Positions 53,579 through 61,684 of a stretch of DNA of 64,000 nucleotides are shown here, in pieces. The notes under the pieces were generated by a model. It was not told where the DNA came from. It made no database searches and was given only the letters and a program-made list of their open reading frames with translations. Source of the stretch: Phymatolithon calcareum (taxonomy: Eukaryota > Rhodophyta > Florideophyceae > Hapalidiales). Position 1 is the stretch's first letter. Every line of letters begins with the position of its first letter. The translations under genes were made by a program, and so were the position numbers. The stretch covers positions 2,232,001 to 2,296,000 of the forward strand of contig OZ345371.1 in the NCBI GenBank assembly GCA_977006965.1. The letters run 5' to 3'.

Positions 53579-53818
53579 AGCAATCTGGTAGAGAAAATAG
53601 ACCCGTACAGTAAATTTACGGGCCTTCTCGAAGTAATTTCGATCCAGTGCTGCGCGCTATTCTTTGCGTATAGCGTATGATATTTCAACTCGATTTGAAA
53701 TTACGCGTTGAGAACATACACCTCCAGCTTGCATGGATTAATTCTGCAGTATAATTGGCCGACATCAAGTGCCGAAAAAGGTGTATGTATCCACTACTAC
53801 TAAAATCGCTGTCTGTCT

Positions 53819-53840
53819 GTGTGTGTGTGTGTGTGTGTGT
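53819..53840. repeat. GT microsatellite
   Basis: (GT)11 preceded by CTGTCTGTCT. It directly borders the second MITE. The upstream words ATCCACTACTACTAAAATCGC followed by CTGTCTGTC resemble some Helitron 5' ends, but no Helitron 3' hairpin was found. Confidence 0.8.
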
Positions 53841-53847
53841 CTGTCGG

Positions 53848-54734
53848 GGGGTTGCGGGAAAAGACGTAAAATTAGGAAAATGTTACATTTCATGTTTCTA
53901 TTCGACCCAAACGTACAGAATGGCAAAGTTTGAAACAGCAGTTTCCGAAATCTAATAGAATGGAGAGATCATACCATCTACACAGTAAGATTTTCGGGCT
54001 AAAATCCGAAGCGTGCATAAATCGCCCTGCGATTGGGCGATATTCAAAAACGCGTTCGTAACAAGATTCCGGAATCCGCATTTGAAATAAATGTTCACAC
54101 ATTCCACAAAACGTGCAGATTCTGTCGACTTTAACGGCTCCTAACTGGAGAGAAAGTTAAAAAAATTCAATATTTCACTGCACTTTCTGAAAGACACCTC
54201 TAAGTAGATTTAGAACATGCAAAAAAATTGCACAAAAGCTCATCATATGTGGACGTGTTTTAGGTTCGTGTTTTGCAAAACACGTCGAAATTGGGCGATT
54301 CCGCCCTTCCTTCCGGGCGCCTACCGGAGAGCTCAATTGCACTTGTCCGAAACTTTTTGCGCTCAACGGTAGCGCATACCCATGCCTCACTTTGGGCGGC
54401 GCGGTTCTTTCTTTGAGTTGTTGAGCGCTGCACAATCAACGAATCCGTTTTTCAGAACATGCGCAACATTTTTGCGACAGAACCTGTCTGAAAGGAATCT
54501 GCGTTTGAATTCATGTTACGTGCCTCGTTCAGATTTGAAACCTTTCCACCAGTCAGCGCCCAGAACACTATTTGTCGCCCTGATGAAGAGCGTATGAAAG
54601 ATATATATATATGTGGTTGAGACATCGCCTGCGCATCAGCATGACAGCCGGCTTACAATATGATACAAGCAAATACTTGCGCTTCTTTTTGGATTGAGCG
54701 AGAATCTACTAATTACGCATTTTCCCGCAACCCC
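53848..54734. mobile_element. MITE-like element, copy 2, inverted relative to copy 1
   Basis: 887 bp, same TIR GGGGTTGCGGGAAAA and flanked by CGG (53845-53847 and 54735-54737). Its left end matches the right end of 48652-49529. Contains a short AT run at ~54602-54611. No coding capacity seen. Confidence 0.85.
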
Positions 54735-54949
54735 CGGTGTCTCTTTTGATTCTCATTGGATACATTTTTACATCTACATTTTGTTCGGAAATCTATTGGC
54801 TGGATGCAGTAATAAGATAAGGTTCAACAGGATGTATTTTCACTGAGGTGAGGGATCAATCGAGAATTTTATGCCAAAATTAAACTCCCGCTCTATTGGC
54901 TTACTTTTACAAATTGCTGTCCCCCAGCTGTAAGCTATCCAACCGCATT

Positions 54950-56290
54950 GATTACCGGAGGCAAGGGTCGCAAGGGGTAAGAGGTGGGTGAATCAGGGGT
55001 ATAACAGGGGCCGAAGGGGTAAAAGGGGAGAGCCACAAGGGGCGTCCCGGGCAAGAGAGTGACACAAGGGATGGAATATCTAGATGGGGAGTGACAACAG
55101 GGACGTACCGGAGGCAAGGGAACAACACAAGAAGCGCAAGGACACAAGAGTAAAAGGGGGAGTGACAAGGAGGGCACAAATGGAAAAAGGGCACAAGGGG
55201 ACTGAGAAGAAAGGCACAAAGTGTAAACGGGGACTTACTAAAGGGGGGATTGGGAAGAATGGCAAAAGAAGTAAAAGGTGAATGCGCAAGGGGCGTAATG
55301 AGTGACAAGAAGGGCTGAAGGGGTAAAAGCGGAGTGACAAGAATGGTACAAGGGGTAAAAGGAAGTGAAAAGTGGAGCGGAAGGGTTAGAAGGGAGTGCC
55401 ACAAGGGGCGTACCAGTGGCAAGGGAGTGACATAAGGGAAAAAGGGGACCGAAACAAAGGGCGTACCATTGATAAGGGAGCTACGAAAGGGGCGTAAACG
55501 ACAAAAGAGAGACGAAGGCGTAAAAGGGGAGTCACAAAAAGACGTACCATGCGCAAGAGAGTGACACAAGTCCGAAATCAGTGGGCTCAAGAGCAAGAAG
55601 GGGACAAGAGGAAAATCGAGAGTGGCACGAGGGGCATGCTAAAGGAAAGGGCGCGACACAGGGTCATGCAAGGAGAAAATAGAGAGGGACACAAAGGGTA
55701 AAAAGGGAGTGACAAGAACGGCGCAAGGAGTAAAAACAAGATTACGGCAAGGTGTAAAAGGGGAGTGACGAGAGGGACACAAGGGATAAAAGAGGAGTGA
55801 CACGAAGGACACAAGGGGTAAAAGCGATGTTCCAAGAAGGGCACAGAGGAAAGGAGGACTACAAGAAGAGCACAAGGGATAAAAGGGGAGTGACGCAAGG
55901 GGCGGAAGGGGAAAACGGAAGTGACACGAGGGGCGTGCGGAGGGCAACGGAGTGATGGAAGTGGCGAAAGGGGTAAACGGAGAGTGACACAAAGGGTGAA
56001 TAAGAAAAAGCGGAGTGACACAGGAGCGGATGGGGGAGCAACGAGAGCGGCGGTGCGCAGCCCGACGGCAATGACAAGTATGGCGGATCAGCAGGCGACG
56101 GAGCGAACTGTGGGGCTTACCGAGTGCAGTCCAGTGACACATGGACCCGAGCAAGAATATAAGAGTGGCACGTTGGGCAGAGCAGGACACGGGATTCACA
56201 CGAGGGGCGGACAAGGGTTAGCGGAGGGTAGGCATGCAGAGCAGGGGGACGGGAAGGAGATGGAGAAGGACGCTGCATTGGAGGAATAGG
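54950..56290. repeat. 1.3-kb purine-rich degenerate repeat tract
   Basis: The plus strand is overwhelmingly A and G with few T. A loose ~30-bp motif built from AAGGGGTAAAAGGGGAGTGAC and AAGAAGGGCACAAGG recurs throughout with much variation. Long open frames on the minus strand (54952-55596, 55639-56214) are Pro/Ser/Leu repeats caused by the composition and are not called as genes. G runs could form quadruplexes. Confidence 0.85.
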
Positions 56291-56409
56291 TCTTTTGTTT
56301 AAGTTCTCCTCCTTAAACTCTTCTTTCTCTATCTTTCCATAGGCGCAACGCGCCGCCACGGAGCCACTTGTATTTTCTGTTTTTCTTCCAGCAGCTGCGT
56401 TTTTTGCAA

Positions 56410-57640
56410 CTGTTTAGTTGTTTATTTGAAAGCCCTCATTAACACTCCTAAGACTTTTTTTTCCTTTCAAGTTTATTTAAAAGCCCCACAGACTTCCGAA
56501 GATATGGGCAAGGCTCCCTCTGATGCTACCTACCTTTGTGCAGCTCACGAAACGTCCACCAGTATGGACACTCCTAAGACTGTACGGGAGCAGCTTTTCG
56601 TAACTTCTTCATTCTAGTATATCGCCTGGTCCCTAATACAGGGACTCGTCGTTTTCCATATTGTCAATTATGGTGACGCTGTAGAGTAGTATGGAGTCTA
56701 ATGCCTTTTCCGTTCTTATCATTTCTCCGGAGTCCAGTTCATACTTTGTTAGGTTCATACGTATGGTCTCCATGTGGCGCTCTGCTGCCGTTCCGAATGT
56801 ATTCGATATTAGCGTCGTGCTCAATTGAAGGAACCTTCCGCTTGCGTATTTTATGGCCAGCTGTCGATGTCTCACCTTGGTAAACCTGAGGATGGCCGGG
56901 ATCTCATCCGGTTTGTCGTACGGTATTTTCCTCTTTCTTCTTGCTTCGAGCCTCGTGCCTTCTTTTGCGAACAGTATTCGTCGGAGTTGGCCTGGAGATT
57001 TCCCTTCCTGCATATGTTTGAAGGGGGCCGCGAACTGTTCTTGTTGCAGCATCGCGGCAATATCGCGACTAGTTCTTTGAAGTTTCGCTCTTCCTTTGGC
57101 TTGGATAGGATAGTCCACTTCCTTGCCTTTCCTCGTAGCAGCATCCTCAGCGCTAATATTTCTCTCCTGTGTTCTGGTGGTTGGATCCTGCACATAAGCC
57201 GGAGCCGCTCGATCCTTCCACTTGCCGTACCACCGAATACTTGGAAGAAGAAGATTCTTTCTACTTCTTTGATAGCTTCTTGCACTTCTAAAGTCCACGG
57301 TGTGAGATGGATAGCGTATTCCCACCTTGGTTGGATCAACGACTTGTAGATACGTATGACTTTCAGGATGTTTATCCCCCGAATGAATACCCCAAGTGGT
57401 TTCAGTTGGTGTACCGCTGCTTTGGCGTTTTTTATACGCCTGATTGTGCCTGTGACCGAAATTCCGGTTGGTCCTAGAGATATCCCGAGGTATGAAACTT
57501 CAGGTACCTGCGAAAGGGTCTCGTGCGCTAGACGGAATGTGTGGTTCTTTGTCTCGATCGACTCCAGCACCTCGCTCTTACCCAGCAGCTGCGTGCAAGT
57601 TAAATCTACTTCCTTCCTCTTCCAGCGGTGCAAAAAAATT
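56410..57640 (-). pseudogene. LINE-C relative: RT thumb and C-terminal region, frameshifted
   Basis: From 57600 leftward: YLGISLGPTG, KPLGVFIRGINILKVIRIYKS and LIQPRWEYAIHLTP, the region after RT motif C in LINEs (compare LINE-E YLGISMNHKG and LPKWEYALHVTP). A frame change near 56870-57325 leads to the C-terminal segment KIPYDK...HRQLAIKYASGRF and the end IIDNMENDESLY (56633). RT motifs A-C are missing. The 3' end is a T-rich edge near 56410, split by a LINE-C insertion. Confidence 0.8.
56456..56567 (-). mobile_element. 112-bp LINE-C tail inserted in the LINE 3' UTR
   Basis: Bounded by a 14-bp TSD ACACTCCTAAGACT (56442-56455 and 56568-56581), with an A tail on the minus strand. Sits at the same relative position (after AAGACT) as the LINE-C insertion at 42947. 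Confidence 0.9.
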
Positions 57641-58135
57641 AGCTGACGTCGGGGGGATTTGCATGTTCTTGTTTCAGAAGCCCTCAAGGCCAATACTCTC
57701 CTACACCGGAGCAGCTTCGCTTGTTCTACGTTTCTGTTTCTTCCGCCGCGATAATCTCTAACTCCAGCAATTGCGCGTCGCCTGCATTTGTTTCCTTCTC
57801 GGCTTTTCGTATCCAGTCTTGGTCTCGTGAGGATGAGTTGCAATATCTCAAAGCTCTTCTCCGCAACCTCTCCAAAGTGCTCTACGTAAGACGCAAGGGG
57901 TGTGTGGGGAAAAGCGGCCGAAAAACCATTTCATATTCAGCATCCGGTGTTCTCGCGATTTGAGTAGCACCGAGGGGTTTGCGCGGTCCGTCATGCCTAC
58001 GGGAATTGTCGCTTTACTCGTGAGCCGACGTCCGGAAAACTCTTCTGAACAGTTGAGCCAGGGTGGGATAAATGATATTACCGTCTCTTGAGCTGGGGGC
58101 CTTGCCCTCGGCCACAGGCACGCGCCATAGAACAT
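57641..58135 (-). pseudogene. LINE-T-like fragment
   Basis: A minus-strand frame (57848-58135) includes SREHRMLNMKWFFGRFSP, aligning with SRRHRTLAIKWSFGMFPP of LINE-T (53312-53560). The left part (57670-57720) resembles the LINE-F/C 3' UTR words (AGCCCTCA...ACACCGGAGCAGCTT). No TSD found; ends approximate. Confidence 0.55.
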
Positions 58136-58679
58136 TTCAAGTGTAACCTGCGCAAATGTAGCAGATGAATCGCCAGAAAAATAGAATACTACTCAGCTAG
58201 AGTGACGAACCCCTTGGTAGAATATATTCATCCCTGAAGTACAAATATGGGAACTCACATTTCGCGAGTGTCTGGGTATGAGATTCATACATTTTTTTGC
58301 AATCGAAAGCTCTCCAATATCAAGCTCTTCGACAGCGTTAAGCTTATGGATAACAACAACGCGCTTCGTGAAACAGTCTCAACCAAATGAATGTGACAGA
58401 TGCATGTTTCGCCACCATAAAGCTTGTTACATGATGAACACATGGCAGTCATTTTCCTCACTTTGCAAACTTTGCGGTTGATTTGCGCCGCAAAAGTAGT
58501 CGTCATGGTATTCGAATTCTTCCTTTTCTTCTCGGTGGGAATGAAGAGGGTTCGAACACCGTTCTCTAACGTAATTGTATGATATGAATGAATGTTGACG
58601 AGTAGTACTGGATTTAAATGCAGTATAGATGAATTACTGGATCAGTACTTCATGTTATCTTTGCTGCATCACGCGCTGC
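58136..58679. other. Intergenic stretch, nothing recognised
   Basis: No convincing frame. Short frames on both strands overlap and carry no motif. Confidence 0.4.
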
Positions 58680-59608
58680 TCTGGATGACCTTCAGAGATT
58701 AGAAACGAGTTATCAACCAAGAAAGTTGCCGGAATGTGTTCACACGAAGCGACCATTGGAGCAGTGGGTTCGTCGTTCGACGCCGAAAAATTCTCGGCGG
58801 TCTGAACTTTTGAGGAGATAGAACACTTGCGAATCCCATACGTACACCACATTCGCTGGTTTGCAGACAGAAGAAGCGTCCTCGATGCGCTGACCGGGCA
58901 ACGATGGATGTATGGGGAGATGACAAGCTGTCGGATACTATGGGAAGGCTGATTGATGACATGATCTCTTTCGAAGCAATTTGGATCCCGAGCTACTGTG
59001 GGCTCGCTGGGAACGAAAAAACGGACGTACTTGTTCGAAAAGGCATTACGTAGTCAAGTCTGGTGCCGCATCAAAATAGAGCCTTAACCATAGAATCTGC
59101 GCCGTCGATTGTCAATCGGCACTAGTCGACAAAGCTTAGGAGTATGCAGTTGTTACCCCCAGAGCACAATATAAGCCACAAGCGTGCTGACACTACTCTC
59201 AATCAACTTACCGAACTATGTTGCTCGTTGGTAACAGTTTTTCAAGATGTTCCCGTTGACTATGACCCTATATGCAAGACATGCTCTGTGAGAATGAAGG
59301 AGACCGTGGAGCATCTACTCCTACGCTGTAGTGGACGGAATGTATCAAGGCGCCAGACTATTGTTAGAGTTTTCACCAAAGCGGTGGAGGAAATATGCAT
59401 TAAGAAACGGGTCGATTTACTCAAGTTCGTGAACAATGAGGGGCTGTTTGAAAACATCGCAAAAATCTTAGAGAGCGTAGCGAAGAGAGCCCCCAAAAGG
59501 CGCCTAGTGCTTCTGAGGACTGCGCTGCAGCTTGGTTGGTTTTTCGTTGCGAATGGAGCAGGAAAATTGGCGTTTTCTGATGAAGGTTGGCGAAGACGAG
59601 TACTCTAA
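58680..59608 (+). pseudogene. Old, diverged LINE-R relative: RNase H and zinc-knuckle part
   Basis: Plus-strand frames show VGSSFDAEKFS near 58768, a degraded WIPSYCGLAGNEK near 58983, then an open 154-residue frame (59144-59608). That frame has HNISHKRADTTLNQL, the knuckle CKTCSVRMKETVEHLLLRC and FVNNEGLF, each aligning with LINE-R. Stops and shifts before 59144 mark it as dead. It continues past the usual LINE-R end with ~45 extra residues. Confidence 0.75.
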
Positions 59609-60573
59609 GCAGGATTTGGCAATGCTAAACTTTTCCAGTGTGGGCTCGGTCCAAGGCGCCAAACTGGCTGAAGCACCATCATCAGGTTTTTATGAATTGA
59701 GGCTAACAATCTTGACGGTCGCAATCTTAATCTTCTTCACTGGGTGCTGAATTAGGACCCTTTTTACGCACAGTGACGTGCTTACGAGACCACCGATCTT
59801 CTCTTCAATTACATCCTGAGCCGTACCAATCACATTTATTGACTTGGAAATGGCTGCCTATAGTCTACAACATTCTTCTAGAGTAAGCGCCTCCGTTTCC
59901 TTGGCATGTTTGACTGCACCGACCCGTAGACGGGAGCCTTTTTCTTGCGGCACAGCAGGTCTGCTTCTTAAGAGTAGACAGCACATTTTTGTTCCTAGCT
60001 CAGCACGATGTGATTTGCAGGTAGTAGTTGCGCTACTCCTCGCACAGAAGACAAGCCCGGCTTTACGACTGTGGCGTGAGCTGTCGCAAAACGGCAATGA
60101 ACAATGTAGAACAAAAGAGAGTTTATTACCTTTCGCGCGCTCAGCCTAGTAGAACCCGACGAATGGTCCACGTGCTGTTCAAGAATGTCGTCGCACGCCA
60201 GTTAGTCGTAGTGATCTGTGATGACCGCTGGTTTCCCAAAACGGGGACCGGGCATGGCGCGACGCCTACACCGGCCACTTCTCTCCGTGCGCTCCCGTAA
60301 GGAGCACTGAGCCGACCAAGACTGGTTGATTCTTATTCCGACTGCCTTCCGCTCAATCGAGTGCTCGGGTGCCGCCGTACTTATACCGTTCCGAATCTTG
60401 TCGCCAGCGCTGGAGGGTGAAGTATCGTCCGTTGAGAGCCAGTCATACTGTCTCCGAATTTACTCGACCGTTGTGCAAAAACATGCGACAGTCTGGCAAA
60501 CGGAGCCACCTGAGATCTCTTGTTTCTTGTCTTCTCGAGAGTGCTGATTCCTGACCTCGAAGTTGCGACATGA
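59609..60573. other. Intergenic stretch, nothing recognised
   Basis: No repeat shared with the rest of the window and no frame with recognisable features. Slightly higher GC in 59900-60400. Confidence 0.4.
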
Positions 60574-60766
60574 GCGAGCTGTTTTGCCTTCGTTTTATAT
60601 ATTTTTTCGAGCTGTTAAATCACCCCTCAATTGAGGTGGTTAGTAAACTAGACACTAGAATTCAAAAAAAGGAAAGTTACCTTAGTGTCTATTTGGCGGA
60701 CTCGCTCAATTGAGGGGCGACTTCAAAGGTCGAAAAACTCTATAGGACGAAGGCGAAACAGCTCGC
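60574..60766. repeat. ~190-nt long imperfect hairpin with CCTCAATTGAGG palindromes
   Basis: The two halves are imperfect reverse complements over roughly 85-90 nt each: GCGAGCTGTTTTGCCTTCG at the left pairs with CGAAGGCGAAACAGCTCGC at the right. Inside, CACCCCTCAATTGAG pairs with CTCAATTGAGGGGCG and TAGACACTA with TAGTGTCTA. A third CCCCTCAATTGAGGG lies outside at ~60849. Could be a short foldback MITE or a structured-RNA source. Confidence 0.75.
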
Positions 60767-61166
60767 TAACGCCATATTCGTAAAGCAGGGCTTATCTTCT
60801 GGGCGAGGAGTGTCTTCGTTCGGTGCTAGCAACGAAAATATAGAATATGCCCCTCAATTGAGGGAAGCTTTCCGTCAAATACTGTAGACCCTAGAATTAC
60901 GCGTTCCAAAAATCAAATAAGTTTAGGAAAACTTTGATACAGTATACATTAACCCTCTCGTACTGCACATCCTTTTCTGGACAAATCTATCCTGTTTGGG
61001 TCATTCTTATTTTTTGGATACTTCTTGCAGATTTTATTGTTAAAATAATTCAATGATAGTCCATTTCGGGTCTTAAAATCCACCTTTCGGAGTATTGACC
61101 GCTGTTATTGAGCCCCAGCACTATTTTAATCTACGTTCGTCGTATCATTAGGGTTTTAGGAATGTT
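60767..61166. other. AT-rich intergenic stretch
   Basis: No frame. Contains the third CCTCAATTGAGG palindrome (60851-60862). Confidence 0.4.
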
Positions 61167-61478
61167 ATGTGTGCAGTTTTTCAGAGCATGAGTGAGTTTT
61201 GTTGGATCTATAATGTAGAGAGTGATGTGCACAGGAAGGAAGCAGTTCAGAAGCTTTACCATCAGAATCACAGAGAACGCATACATTTTGACATTATAAA
61301 GTTCTCGGATTGGACGTCCGCTGCAAGGGAAGCACAAAGATGGATAGCTCTGAAGAGCCCCCGCGCTCCTTCGTTGTGCAGGTATGAGCGGGTCGCATGC
61401 CCTGATTGTAGGGCACCTTTATGTTTCGGGGATTTTAGAAGCCGCTATAGCCTACATGCCGTGGAGGAAAGGCACTAG
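61167..61478 (+). CDS. Small protein with C-terminal zinc-knuckle (possible piggyBac-type tail)
   Basis: A 103-residue frame ending with RYERVACPDCRAPLCFGDFRSRYSLHAVEERH. The spacing C-x2-C-x4-C with later His residues resembles the C-terminal cysteine-rich domain of piggyBac transposases, but no catalytic core is visible upstream, so if correct this is a remnant. An AATAAA signal follows at about 61482. It could instead be an unrelated small zinc-binding protein or exon. Confidence 0.35.
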   Translation: MCAVFQSMSEFCWIYNVESDVHRKEAVQKLYHQNHRERIHFDIIKFSDWTSAAREAQRWIALKSPRAPSLCRYERVACPDCRAPLCFGDFRSRYSLHAVEERH

Positions 61479-61684
61479 ACACCAATAAAGACCCAGACTA
61501 TGGACGTTTTTCTATCTCTGATTTGTCAAAAGTGCGCAGTATCGCATTGTCCACTATCTAAGACTCATGGAAGTTGGAATCTTGCTTGTTGTACGCTCGT
61601 AGAGCACTATTGATCTCCGGTGATATCCCGTTGCGCGATCCTTCATCTACACGGCGAGCATAACCCATGCGACGAGCTGGTATA

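Larger units (their letters stand above)
39245..53727 (+). repeat. Segmental duplication unit 3
   Basis: Third direct copy. The right end ...AACATACACCTCCAG at 53727 continues into sequence not seen after units 1 and 2, so this is taken as the native right flank. Private insertions: 42895-43592, 44503-45069, 48652-49529 and 53072-53578. A private ~200-bp deletion lies at about 45542, relative to 27405-27605. Confidence 0.85.

Noticed and set aside
54952-56214. Long minus-strand frames rich in Pro, Ser and Leu
   Set aside because: They follow from the purine-rich repeat composition; all three minus frames are open in turn and none has a start context or domain.
54950-56290. CRISPR-like or satellite array
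   Set aside because: The repeat is degenerate, without constant spacers or a fixed period, and the window is eukaryotic.
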